Below are positions 51,472-60,056 of a DNA stretch of 64,000 nt, piece after piece. Both the position numbers and the translations under genes were made by a program. The stretch is from the NCBI RefSeq assembly GCF_006337065.1, contig NZ_CP040872.1:434001-498000 (forward strand), read 5' to 3'. This DNA is from Agromyces laixinhei. GTDB lineage: Bacteria; Actinomycetota; Actinomycetes; Actinomycetales; Microbacteriaceae. The notes beneath the pieces are model-generated. The model had not been told where the DNA came from and made no database searches. It was given only the letters and a program-made list of their open reading frames with translations. Position 1 is the first letter of the stretch. Each line of letters begins with the position of its first letter.

Positions 51472-53442
51472 GTGCCCCGCTCCGTGCGAGTGCTCGGCCC
51501 CGCCGCACTCATCGCCGTCGCCATCGCCGCGACGCTCGCCGGCCTCGCCTTCGGCGGGGGAGCGGCCGAACAGCTGATCCAGGATCCGGGCCCTGTCGCC
51601 CGCTACGGCGTTCCGATCGCGAAGCTCTTCGTCAACCTCGGCGCCGCGGGCATGATCGGCGCCCTCGCACTCGCGGTCTGGGCGCTCAGCCCGAAACGAC
51701 GCGAGTTCGACCTGGCACTCGACGTCGCCGCGGCATCCGCTGCCGTGATGACCGTCGCGAGCGCGGCCACCGGACTCTTCACCTTCCTGCTCGTCACGAG
51801 CGTGCCGTTCGACCTGAGCGACGAGTTCGGTCAGAAGCTCGGCCAGTTCGTCACGACGATCGAACTCGGGCAGGCGTGGCTCACGACGACGCTCGTCGCC
51901 GCAGCGGTCACGGTGCTGTGCTTCGCGGTGCGCAACCACACGGCCCTCGTCTTCGTCACGGTGCTCGCGGTCGCCTCGCTCGTGCCGCTCGCGCAGCAGG
52001 GGCACGCCGCCGGCGCGGCCGGCCACGCCGCCGCCGTCTCCGCGCTCGGTCTGCATGTCGCCTTCGCGTCGGTGTGGCTCGGCGGACTCGTGACGATCGT
52101 GCTGCTGAAACGCGAACTCGGGCCGAAGCGCCTGGCCGTCGTGCTCGCCCGGTACTCGACGGTCGCGCTCATCTGCTTCATCGTCGTCGCGCTCTCGGGG
52201 TACGCGAGCGCGGCCCTGCGCATCGGCACGTGGGACCAACTGGCCACGCCCTACGGCGGGCTCGTCGCCGCGAAGGTCACGGCGCTCATCGCGCTCGGAC
52301 TCTTCGGTGCGGCCCAGCGCCGGTTCCTGATCGGGCGGATGTCGCGGGGCGACGGGTCCGGCAACGGCGCGTTCTGGTGGCTGGTCGTGGCAGAGCTCGC
52401 GTTCATGGGGCTGGCCTCGGGGGTCGCCGCGGCGCTTGCCCGTACCGCCACCCCGGTCTCGGAAGAGGAGGCGGGTTCGCTCGCGCGCACGCCAGCCGAG
52501 ATACTCACCGGTGAGCCGCTGCCGCCGTGGCCGGAGTGGACGCGCTTCTTCACCGAGTGGCGCCCCGACCTCATCTGGCTGCTCGCGTGCGGCTTCGGCA
52601 TCTTCTTCTACCTCGCGGGGGTGTACCGGCTCCGCAAGCGCGGCGACCGCTGGCCCGTCTACCGCACCGTGCTGTGGGTCTCGGGCCTGCTGCTGCTCGT
52701 CTACATCACCAACGGCGGCGTCAACGTCTACGAGCAGTACCTCTTCTCGGCTCACATGCTCGCGCACATGGTGCTCACGATGGCCGTACCCGTGCTGCTC
52801 GTGCCCGGCGCGCCGGTCACGCTCGCGGCCCGCGCCATCCGTGCGCGCAAAGACGGCAGCCGCGGCGGCCGTGAGTGGATCCTGCTCGCCGTGCACTCGA
52901 AGTTCGCGTCGATCATCGCGAACCCGCTCGTCGCCGCGGCGCTCTTCGTCGGCTCGCTGTGGGTGTTCTACTACTCGCCGCTCTTCCGCTGGACGATGCT
53001 CGACCACATCGGGCACGAGTGGATGATCGTGCACTTCATCATCACGGGCTACCTCTTCGTGCAGTCGCTGATCGGCATCGACCCGGTGCCGTACCGCCTG
53101 CCGTACCCGTTCCGGCTGCTGCTGCTGCTCGGCACCATGGCGTTCCACGCGTTCTTCGGACTCACGATCATGTCGAGCACGAGCCTGCTGCTCGCGGACT
53201 GGTACGGCGCGATGGGATGGGGCACCGACGCGCTCACCGACCAGCAACTCGGCGGCGGCATCGCATGGTCGATCGGCGAGATCCCGACCGTGGCGCTCGC
53301 GATCACGGTCGCCGTGCAGTGGGCGCGAAGCGACGAGAAGGAGTCGAAGCGCCGCGACCGGCACGCCGATCGCACCGGGGACGCCGAGCTCGAGGCGTAC
53401 AACGCGCAGCTCGCCGCGATCGCGGATCGCGACCGGTCGTAG
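51472..53442 (+). CDS. CopD-CtaG fusion membrane protein (copper / cytochrome oxidase assembly)
   Basis: 656 residues, GTG 51472. Residues about 1-330 are CopD-like with eight or nine helices, including SALGLHVAFASVWLGGLVTI (a copper-site His, about 193-212) and ARYSTVALICFIVVALSGYA. After a loop (LARTPAEILTGEPLPPWPEW), residues about 355-610 form a caa3_CtaG domain: LFSAHMLAHMVLTMAVPVLL (about 425-444; His pair), DHIGHEWMIVHFIITGYLFV (about 505-524), LGTMAFHAFFGLTIMSSTSL and IAWSIGEIPTVALAITVAVQ. CopD imports copper; CtaG helps to insert it into cytochrome oxidase. The fusion is known from actinobacteria and suggests direct handover. The charged tail is cytoplasmic. Confidence 0.9.
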   Translation: MPRSVRVLGPAALIAVAIAATLAGLAFGGGAAEQLIQDPGPVARYGVPIAKLFVNLGAAGMIGALALAVWALSPKRREFDLALDVAAASAAVMTVASAATGLFTFLLVTSVPFDLSDEFGQKLGQFVTTIELGQAWLTTTLVAAAVTVLCFAVRNHTALVFVTVLAVASLVPLAQQGHAAGAAGHAAAVSALGLHVAFASVWLGGLVTIVLLKRELGPKRLAVVLARYSTVALICFIVVALSGYASAALRIGTWDQLATPYGGLVAAKVTALIALGLFGAAQRRFLIGRMSRGDGSGNGAFWWLVVAELAFMGLASGVAAALARTATPVSEEEAGSLARTPAEILTGEPLPPWPEWTRFFTEWRPDLIWLLACGFGIFFYLAGVYRLRKRGDRWPVYRTVLWVSGLLLLVYITNGGVNVYEQYLFSAHMLAHMVLTMAVPVLLVPGAPVTLAARAIRARKDGSRGGREWILLAVHSKFASIIANPLVAAALFVGSLWVFYYSPLFRWTMLDHIGHEWMIVHFIITGYLFVQSLIGIDPVPYRLPYPFRLLLLLGTMAFHAFFGLTIMSSTSLLLADWYGAMGWGTDALTDQQLGGGIAWSIGEIPTVALAITVAVQWARSDEKESKRRDRHADRTGDAELEAYNAQLAAIADRDRS

Positions 53443-53445
53443 GGG

Positions 53446-54492
53446 TCACTTCAGCTGGATGGCTATGTTGCCGTCGGGCGTGATCGTGGCGGCGAGGGCG
53501 ACGGTGAAGGGGCGGTCCTCTTCGAACGTGTAGTGGTGCCCGTCGAAGAGCGACTGCACCTTGACCGAGATGTGGGCGATGCCCTCGGTCGGCGGCATGT
53601 CGAATGACGACTCGCCGGGTGTCAGGGTGACCTGGGGCATGCTGACGATGCTCCAGACCGGCTCGCTCGCGACGCGGTCGTCGATCTGCACGCCGAAGGG
53701 GCACTGGGCGGGCAGCAGCACGGCCTGTGCGGCGCATTGGGTGAGGAAGTCGTCGACCTGGACCTGCACGCGGTCGACGAATGCTGCGGTCGGTTGCGCA
53801 TCGACGGTGACCGGGGTGCGTGCCGAGGCACCGGCCTGCACGGGCACCGGCACGGCTTCGAGCAGCACCGAGGAGTACGAGAACTCGTAGACCGCCGGCG
53901 CGATCGCGAGGTACGGGGTGACCTGGGTGAACGCCGCGAGTTCGTCGCCCGACTTCGTGGCCCTGGAGTCGAGGGTGAGCGTGCCCACCGTGAACGTCGG
54001 GTTGTGTGCGGCCGTGACGTCGATCACGGCGAGCGGGCTGACCGCGAACTCCCAGCGGTTCAGCACGCCGTAGAGCGATTCGATCGGCCGCACGTCGAAC
54101 GAGGACTCGACGATCGCCTCGGCGAGTCGGTAACTGGCGGTGACGGTGTGCGAACCGTCGGACTGCGCGACGTCGCTCATGATGCGCACGTCTTCGGGGC
54201 CTGATTCGACGACGCCGGTGCGGAGCATCGCGGTCGACACGTCTGCGGGCAGGCCGAGCTCGGCGAGCTCCGCCTCGTCGAGGGCGACACCGGGGGTCGT
54301 GGATGCCTCGGCGATGTCGTCGTTCGCGATGGCCGAGAGGTAGCGCTCGACGAAGCTCGACGAGCCGTAGATCGTCTGGTTCAGTGCGCCGAGCGCTGCG
54401 AGGAAGGCGCCCGCGAGCAGCACCGCCAGCGCGAGCCAGGCGGCGAGTGACAACAGCGAGATCTGACCGCCGCGCCCCCTGGAACTCCTCAC
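53446..54492 (-). CDS. Hypothetical membrane-anchored extracytoplasmic protein
   Basis: 348 residues, GTG 54492. A basic start (RSSRGRGGQ) and one helix (LLSLAAWLALAVLLAGAFLA, about 13-32) anchor a large, mostly beta external part. Two repeats of similar design are suggested by STAMLRTGVVESGPEDVRIM (about 85) and the later VSMPQVTLTPGESSFDMPPT. Two Cys (TQCAAQAVLLPAQCPFGVQI, about 252-271) could form a disulfide. No family recognised; similar proteins seem conserved in Microbacteriaceae. Convergent with CopD-CtaG and divergent from the helicase gene. Confidence 0.65.
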   Translation of the reverse strand: MRSSRGRGGQISLLSLAAWLALAVLLAGAFLAALGALNQTIYGSSSFVERYLSAIANDDIAEASTTPGVALDEAELAELGLPADVSTAMLRTGVVESGPEDVRIMSDVAQSDGSHTVTASYRLAEAIVESSFDVRPIESLYGVLNRWEFAVSPLAVIDVTAAHNPTFTVGTLTLDSRATKSGDELAAFTQVTPYLAIAPAVYEFSYSSVLLEAVPVPVQAGASARTPVTVDAQPTAAFVDRVQVQVDDFLTQCAAQAVLLPAQCPFGVQIDDRVASEPVWSIVSMPQVTLTPGESSFDMPPTEGIAHISVKVQSLFDGHHYTFEEDRPFTVALAATITPDGNIAIQLK

Positions 54493-54593
54493 CCGCTCCA
54501 GTGTAAGGGGCGGTTGGAGGCGGGCCGGTTACAGTGGGAGCGCCGTGCCCGCACCCGTGCGCGGCATCCGTTCGTCGAAACGAAAGCGCGCCC

Positions 54594-55919
54594 GTGCAGA
54601 ACGTGACCCTCAGCCGTGAACAGGCCGCGGTGTTCCAGGCGATCGAGGGCACGCGCGAGCATGTCTTCGTGACCGGTCGCGCCGGAACCGGCAAGTCGAC
54701 CCTGCTGAACCACCTGAACTGGAACACGCAGAAGCAGATCGTGATCTGCGCGCCGACCGGCGTCGCCGCGCTGAACGTCAGCGGCCAGACCATCCACTCG
54801 CTGTTCCGCCTGCCGATCGGCGTCATCGCCGACCATGACATCGAGCAGAACGACACGGTGCGCAAGATCCTGAACGCGATGGAGACCCTCGTGATCGACG
54901 AGGTGTCGATGGTGAACGCCGATCTGATGGACGCGATGGACCGCTCGCTCCGTCAGGCCAGGCAGCGGCCGCTCGAACCGTTCGGCGGTGCCCAGGTCGT
55001 GTTGTTCGGCGACCCGTACCAGCTCGCGCCCGTGCCGGGCGATGCCGACGAGCGCGCCTACTTCGCCGACACCTACGACTCGATGTGGTTCTTCGACGCG
55101 AAGGTGTGGCGCGAGGCCGACCTGCGCATCTTCGAGCTCGGCGAGATCCACCGACAGCATGACGACGAGTTCAAGCACATGCTGAACGCCGTGCGGCACG
55201 GGATGGTGACGGCCGAGATCGCCGGGGTGCTCAACAGCGTCGGCGCGCGGCGGCCGTTGCCCGAGCACGGCGCGATCACGCTCGCGACCCGCAACGACGC
55301 CGTCAATCGCATCAATCGCACGCAACTGCACCGACTGCCGGGGCAGTCGCAGGGCAACGAGGCAGAGGTGAACGGCGATTTCGGCGGACGCGCGTTCCCC
55401 GCCGACGAGAACCTCGAGCTGAAGGTCGGCGCGCAGGTGATGTTCCTGCGCAACGACACCGCGATCGGGCCAGAGGGGCAGCGTTGGGTGAACGGCACGA
55501 TCGGCACGGTCACCTCCCTCGACCGGGCGGTTCGCGTCGACGTCGACGGCGAGGAGCACGAGGTCGACCAGGTCACCTGGGAGAAGTACAAGTACACGTG
55601 GGATCCGACGCGCAAGAAGCTCGAGAAGCAGATCGTCGCCGAGTTCACGCAGTTTCCGCTGAAACTGGCATGGGCGGTGACGATCCACAAGTCGCAGGGA
55701 GCGAGCTACGACGCCGCGATCGTCGATCTCGGCCAACGGGTGTTCAGTCCCGGTCAGACCTACGTCGCGCTGAGCCGCCTCACCTCGCTCGAGGGCCTCT
55801 ACCTCGCGCGCCCGCTGCGGCCGAGCGACATCATCGTCGATCGCAACGTCGAGCGCTTCATGTCGGGTGCCGAGCGCGAGCCGGGTGCCGGCCGCGAAGT
55901 CACGGCACCGCAGGCATGA
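54594..55919 (+). CDS. Pif1/RecD-like superfamily 1 helicase
   Basis: 441 residues from GTG 54594 (a GTG at 54534 would add 20 unconserved residues). Motif I VFVTGRAGTGKSTLLNHLNW (Walker A, about 23-42), Ia IVICAPTGVAALNVSGQTIH, II TLVIDEVSMVNADLMDAMDR (DEVS, about 101-120), III VVLFGDPYQLAPVPGD (about 137-152), IV region ITLATRNDAVNRINRTQLH, V TIHKSQGASYDAAIVDLGQR (about 362-381) and VI YVALSRLTSLEGLYLARPL. This is the compact bacterial Pif1-like layout with a 2B SH3-like insert. It acts on DNA 5'-3' in known relatives, in replication/repair or G4 resolution. Confidence 0.88.
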   Translation: MQNVTLSREQAAVFQAIEGTREHVFVTGRAGTGKSTLLNHLNWNTQKQIVICAPTGVAALNVSGQTIHSLFRLPIGVIADHDIEQNDTVRKILNAMETLVIDEVSMVNADLMDAMDRSLRQARQRPLEPFGGAQVVLFGDPYQLAPVPGDADERAYFADTYDSMWFFDAKVWREADLRIFELGEIHRQHDDEFKHMLNAVRHGMVTAEIAGVLNSVGARRPLPEHGAITLATRNDAVNRINRTQLHRLPGQSQGNEAEVNGDFGGRAFPADENLELKVGAQVMFLRNDTAIGPEGQRWVNGTIGTVTSLDRAVRVDVDGEEHEVDQVTWEKYKYTWDPTRKKLEKQIVAEFTQFPLKLAWAVTIHKSQGASYDAAIVDLGQRVFSPGQTYVALSRLTSLEGLYLARPLRPSDIIVDRNVERFMSGAEREPGAGREVTAPQA

Positions 55920-56001
55920 CCGTGCATCCGACGTCATCGGCCCGCCCGTGCCGGCGCGCCCGTCTTGGCGGGTTACACTTTCACCGGACGACACACGGCT
56001 G

Positions 56002-57321
56002 ATGGGGGGCTCGGTGGCTGGCCGCAACAGGGGCGCACGGCGGCGAGGACTCCTCGCCGTCCTACTCATCGGGGCATTCGGGCTTTCCGGATGCACCGGG
56101 GGTGCCGTCGACCCGCTGGCCGCACTCGACCCCGTCGAAACAGCCTTCGACGACGACCTGACCGCCGGGCTTCAGGCGGTGCTCGACGAGGCCGTGGTGC
56201 TCAGCGGATCGAGCGGCGGCATCGCGGGTGTCTGGTCGCCGTGGTCGGGGGAGTGGACCGGGGCCTCGGGCGTGGCCGACTTCAGCGAGAGCCCGGCGCC
56301 GCTCACCACCGACACCGAGTTCCGCATGGGCACGCTCACGACCGAGGTGACCTGCACCGTGCTGCTGCGTCTGGTCGACGAGGGCCGCGTGCAGCTCGAC
56401 GACTCGGTCGCGGAGATCGTCGACTGGGTGCCGGGTCTCGACGGCATCACGCTCGGGCAGTTGTGCGCGCACACCTCGGGCATCGCCGACTACTACCCCG
56501 AGCTGCGCAGCCACTTCGTCTCGAACCCCGAGCGCGTGTGGCCGGCCAGCGAGCTGCTCGCGAGCGGTCTCGCATCGCCTCGCACCGGAGTTCCCGGCGA
56601 ACACTGGGCGCAATCACGCACTGGTGTGCTGCTGCTCTCGATGGCGCTCGAGCGCGTCACCGGCCGATCATGGAACGACCTCGCCGACCAGTACGTCTTC
56701 GAGCCGCTCGGCATCGAAGACACCGTGCTCCCGTCGCCGACCGACACCGAGCTCGATGCCGGTCTGGGCGCGTACTCGGCGACGCTCGCACCGGATGGCA
56801 CGCCCGACTGCGCGGTGATCCGTGACGTCTCGTCGCAGTCGAGCTCGATGGGGGGCGCTGCAGCGGGGGCGGTCTCGACCCTCGAGGACACCCGCCGGCT
56901 CGGCATCGCCTTCGCGACGGGCGCCCTGCTCGACGAGGGCACCGCCCGCACGCAGTGGACTCCGGTTCCACTCGGCGGTGACACTCCCACCTGGCAGAAC
57001 CGGGGGCTCGGCGGTGCCGAGTTCGGCCCGATGCGCGGACTCGCCGGCGAGTCGACCGGAGCACTGACGGCGGCCTTCACCGATCCGGACACCGGACTCA
57101 CCGTCGTCGTCGTGCTCAACAACTCGACCTCGGGCGACGACTTCGTGCGGGAGGTGGCCTTCGCCCTCGCCTCACTCGCGTCGAAGGCGGACGCGGCCGG
57201 GGGGCACGAGCAGCCGACCGTCGAGCTGCCGTGGTCGTTCGAACAGTCGACGACCAAGATGCGCGAGCTCGCGAAGTGCCCGGCGCCGGCCGCCGCGGCC
57301 GAACCCGCGCCCGCCGGCTGA
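56002..57321 (+). CDS. Beta-lactamase-fold (class C/PBP4*) lipoprotein lacking catalytic residues
   Basis: 439 residues, ATG 56002. Lipobox GAFGLSGCTGG (Cys about 33). The Pfam Beta-lactamase (PF00144) fold is well preserved: TEFRMGTLTTEVTCTVLLRL (about 109-128), GQLCAHTSGIADYYPELRS (about 152-170), PLGIEDTVLPSP. The catalytic positions are not: the SxxK motif (normally G-S-x-T-K) reads G-T-L-T-T, the YxN motif (normally Y-S-N-T-G) reads Q-S-R-T-G, and the C-terminal HxG reads L-A-G. Nucleophile, general base and oxyanion-side residues are thus all replaced. It is probably a non-enzymatic binding protein on the cell surface. No regulatory partner is evident. Confidence 0.85.
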   Translation: MGGSVAGRNRGARRRGLLAVLLIGAFGLSGCTGGAVDPLAALDPVETAFDDDLTAGLQAVLDEAVVLSGSSGGIAGVWSPWSGEWTGASGVADFSESPAPLTTDTEFRMGTLTTEVTCTVLLRLVDEGRVQLDDSVAEIVDWVPGLDGITLGQLCAHTSGIADYYPELRSHFVSNPERVWPASELLASGLASPRTGVPGEHWAQSRTGVLLLSMALERVTGRSWNDLADQYVFEPLGIEDTVLPSPTDTELDAGLGAYSATLAPDGTPDCAVIRDVSSQSSSMGGAAAGAVSTLEDTRRLGIAFATGALLDEGTARTQWTPVPLGGDTPTWQNRGLGGAEFGPMRGLAGESTGALTAAFTDPDTGLTVVVVLNNSTSGDDFVREVAFALASLASKADAAGGHEQPTVELPWSFEQSTTKMRELAKCPAPAAAAEPAPAG

Positions 57322-57359
57322 CGACGAGCGGCCGCCGACTGACGACGAGCGGCCTCCGA
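57318..57359 (+). repeat. 21-base tandem duplication at a stop codon
   Basis: CTGACGACGAGCGGCC(G/T)CCGA occurs twice, at 57318-57338 and 57339-57359, differing by one base. The first copy contains the stop (TGA 57319-57321) of the beta-lactamase-like gene; a second in-frame TGA sits in copy two. Confidence 0.85.
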
Positions 57360-57401
57360 CTTCGAGTTGCTCTTCGGCGGCGTCGTCGAAGCCCTGTCGA
57401 T

Positions 57402-59192
57402 TCATGTCCCGTCGAGGTAGGCGAGGACGGCGAGGACGCGGCGGTTGTACGTCGTGCCCGGCTCTATCTGCAGCTTGGTGAAGATGGCGTTGATGTGCTT
57501 CTCGATGCCGCTCTGACTGACGTAGAGCTGCGTGGCCATGGACGCGTTGCTGTGGCCCTGGGCCATGAGCTCGAGCACCGATCGCTCGCGTTCGGAGATG
57601 CCGGCGAGCCGGCTGTCCGGCGCGCTCCTGGCGGTGATGAGCTGGCGGATGACTTCGGGATCGAACGCGGTTCCGCCGGCACGGACACGGTTGAGTGCGT
57701 CGAGGAAGCCGCCGATGTCCGAGACGCGGTCCTTGAGCAGATAGCCGACGCCGCCACGACCGTCGAGGAGTTCGCTGGCGTGGCGGCGTTCCACGTACTG
57801 CGAGAGCACGACGACCGCGACATCCGGCCATTCGAGACGGAGACGAAGTGCGGCGTGAATGCCCTCGTCGACGAAGTCCGGTGGCATGCGCACATCGACG
57901 ATCACCAACTCGGGCGGGTCTGAAGCGACCGCCCGGAGGAGGTGGTCGGCGTTGCCGACGGAATGCGTGACGGTGTGGCCCTCGGCGGCGAGGAGCTGCG
58001 CGATGCCTTCCCGCAGCAGCGTGGAGTCTTCGGCGAGGGCTATCCGCATGGGATCACCGCCGTGACGACCGTCGGGCCCCCGGCGGGGGCTTTCGACTCG
58101 AAGCCGTCCGCCGTGCGCTGCGACTCGGGAGCCGATGCCCGACAGCCCGGCGCCGGCGGGATCGGCTCCGCCCTTGCCGTCGTCTCGGACGGAGAGGATG
58201 AGGTCGGCGCCCGCGCGCGCGACCTCGATATCGATCCGCGACGCGTCTGCGTGCTTGATGGTGTTGGTCACTGCCTCGCTCGCGACGAAGTACGCGGCGG
58301 CTCCTGCAGCGCGGTCGGTGACGTCGGCAGCGTCGACGTGAAGACGGATCGGCATGATCGTGCGGTCGCGGAGCGCTTCGAGCGCGGCCGGGAGGCCGTC
58401 CCTCGCGAGCATGGCCGGAAACGTGTGCCAGGCGACGCTTCTGAGCTCGTCGAGAATCTGCTGTGTCTGGGATCGGGCATCCCGGTGCAGCTCACGTCGT
58501 TCTGCTGCATTCGATGTGCGCTCGGCCCGTGCCAGAAGGATGGACAGCGCCACGACGCGCTGCTGAACGCCGTCGTGGATGTCGCGCTCGATGCGGCGGC
58601 GCTCGGCATCGACCGCCGAGACCACATCATCGAGAGTGGTGTGCAGTCGGGAGACCTCGCGAGCGAGTTCTCCGGCGCTCGGCCGTGTCGATGCGGCCCA
58701 GGTTCGACGGTCGAGCCACGCAACTCCCGCGAGACCCGAGACAGCGAGGAACAGCAGCACGATCCCTGGAAGCACGAAGTAGGCGACCGTCGCCCAGGTG
58801 ACGGCCCCCGGCTCGGCGTCGAAGACGGCGACGGGTCGCCCGGTCGCGGCGCTCAGGAGCAGGTCGGCGGTGACGACGAGCCCCATCGCGATCAACACGT
58901 AGACGCACCCGGCAAGCGAACCGAGGATCGCCTCGACTCCGAGCAGCCTGATCAGGCGCCCGCCCGTGGGGCGCTCTTCTCGGCGCTCGCCATCCGCCCA
59001 GGCCAGTCGTCGCGCCACCCACCCGGCCGTCGTTCGGGCGGGCGCCGTGGAGACGGGCGCGGCGACGATGGCGATCAGGAGCGCCGGCACCAGGAGGGCG
59101 CCCGCCACCGATGCGAGCAGCGCTCGACCGGCACGGCGCACGGCGAAGGCGGTGCCGTGGCCGCCGCCGACCGTGACACCGCTGACGCTCAT
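57402..59192 (-). CDS. Histidine kinase and NarL-type response regulator read as one 596-residue protein
   Basis: From ATG 59192 (overlapping the DedA stop) the kinase has four or five membrane helices (about 19-165), a HisKA_3 box RRIERDIHDGVQQRVVALSI (phospho-His about 212) and a HATPase region (VASEAVTNTIKHADASRIDI; DDGKGG; GLSGIGSRVAAHGGRL). The frame runs without a stop, through ESPRRGPDGRHGGDP, into MRIALAEDSTLLREGIAQLL, a receiver (Asp in IVDVRMPPDF) and a LuxR HTH (SERERSVLELMAQGHSNASM). In the neighbouring frame the kinase would end PAGGPTVVTAVIPCG with a stop at 58040-58042, overlapping the regulator ATG at 58049. One extra C in a C5 run (58085-58089) or a nearby indel explains the fusion. 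Either the read is in error or the fusion is real. Confidence 0.8.
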   Translation of the reverse strand: MSVSGVTVGGGHGTAFAVRRAGRALLASVAGALLVPALLIAIVAAPVSTAPARTTAGWVARRLAWADGERREERPTGGRLIRLLGVEAILGSLAGCVYVLIAMGLVVTADLLLSAATGRPVAVFDAEPGAVTWATVAYFVLPGIVLLFLAVSGLAGVAWLDRRTWAASTRPSAGELAREVSRLHTTLDDVVSAVDAERRRIERDIHDGVQQRVVALSILLARAERTSNAAERRELHRDARSQTQQILDELRSVAWHTFPAMLARDGLPAALEALRDRTIMPIRLHVDAADVTDRAAGAAAYFVASEAVTNTIKHADASRIDIEVARAGADLILSVRDDGKGGADPAGAGLSGIGSRVAAHGGRLRVESPRRGPDGRHGGDPMRIALAEDSTLLREGIAQLLAAEGHTVTHSVGNADHLLRAVASDPPELVIVDVRMPPDFVDEGIHAALRLRLEWPDVAVVVLSQYVERRHASELLDGRGGVGYLLKDRVSDIGGFLDALNRVRAGGTAFDPEVIRQLITARSAPDSRLAGISERERSVLELMAQGHSNASMATQLYVSQSGIEKHINAIFTKLQIEPGTTYNRRVLAVLAYLDGT

Positions 59193-59830
59193 GAGGCCAT
59201 CTTCCCACCTGCCCGCTGACGCAGTCGGAGTACCACGAACACGGTGACTCCGCCCGCCACCGCTGCGATCACGAGGAGCTGGAAGACGTCGGCGTACTGT
59301 TCGACCGCGGCCCAGTTCTCGCCGAGGAGATACCCCGCGAGAACGAAGATCGAGTTCCAGATCGCGCTGCCGGCCGTCGTCAGCAGCGTGAACCGCCCCA
59401 GCGGCATTCGCTCGATTCCCGCCGGGATCGAGATGAGGCTGCGGAACAGCGGGATCATCCGGCCGAAGAACACCGCCTTGGCGCCGTGTCGCGAGAACCA
59501 TTCCTCGGCCCGGTCGACGTCGGAGACCTTCACCAGTGGAACGCGCTCCACGATGCGCCGCAGCCGTTCGCGGCCGAGCCACGCGCCGAGCCCGTAGAGG
59601 ATCAGGGCACCCACCACCGAGCCGAGCGTCGTCCACAACAGCACTTCGACGATGCCGAAGGTTCCCCTGCTGGCCGTGAATCCGGCCAGCGGCAGGATGA
59701 TCTCACTGGGCAGGGGCGGGAACAGATTCTCTGCGGCGATCGCCAGCCCGGCCCCGGGAGCTCCCAGCGACTCCATCAGGGAGACCGCCCACTGGGCGAT
59801 CGCGTTCAGGTTCTCAGCGTCGTTCTGCAT
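59189..59830 (-). CDS. DedA-family membrane protein
   Basis: 213 residues, ATG 59830. DedA/SNARE-associated family: LAIAAENLFPPLPSEIILPL (about 29-48, conserved E..xPP.PSE), FGIVEVLLWTTLGSVVGALI, YGLGAWLGRERLRRI (G.G), FGRMIPLFRSLISIPAGIER (about 123-142; FxRF/G.P.R..x..PAG motif) and TTAGSAIWNSIFVLAGYLLG. Members act as phospholipid (undecaprenyl phosphate or PE) flippases and support membrane potential. Coupled to the kinase-regulator gene downstream by a four-base overlap, so the sensor system may respond to envelope state. Confidence 0.9.
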   Translation of the reverse strand: MQNDAENLNAIAQWAVSLMESLGAPGAGLAIAAENLFPPLPSEIILPLAGFTASRGTFGIVEVLLWTTLGSVVGALILYGLGAWLGRERLRRIVERVPLVKVSDVDRAEEWFSRHGAKAVFFGRMIPLFRSLISIPAGIERMPLGRFTLLTTAGSAIWNSIFVLAGYLLGENWAAVEQYADVFQLLVIAAVAGGVTVFVVLRLRQRAGGKMAS

Positions 59831-60056
59831 GCCATCGAACGTATGAAACGAACAGCGCTGCGTCAGTGGGGGCAGCCGTCGCAGCGGGTGCGGAAAACCA
59901 CATCGCTTGAGCCGGAGTCATCGCCGCGCACGAAAGCCGCCCGGCGCGGGGCATCCGCTGTCATACTGACCTCGGCTGCAACTGCCACAGGTCGCCCGGG
60001 TCAGCCGGCCCGCCCGGCCGCACGTTCCACGTCGCGCTGTCGAAAGCGGGGATCAG

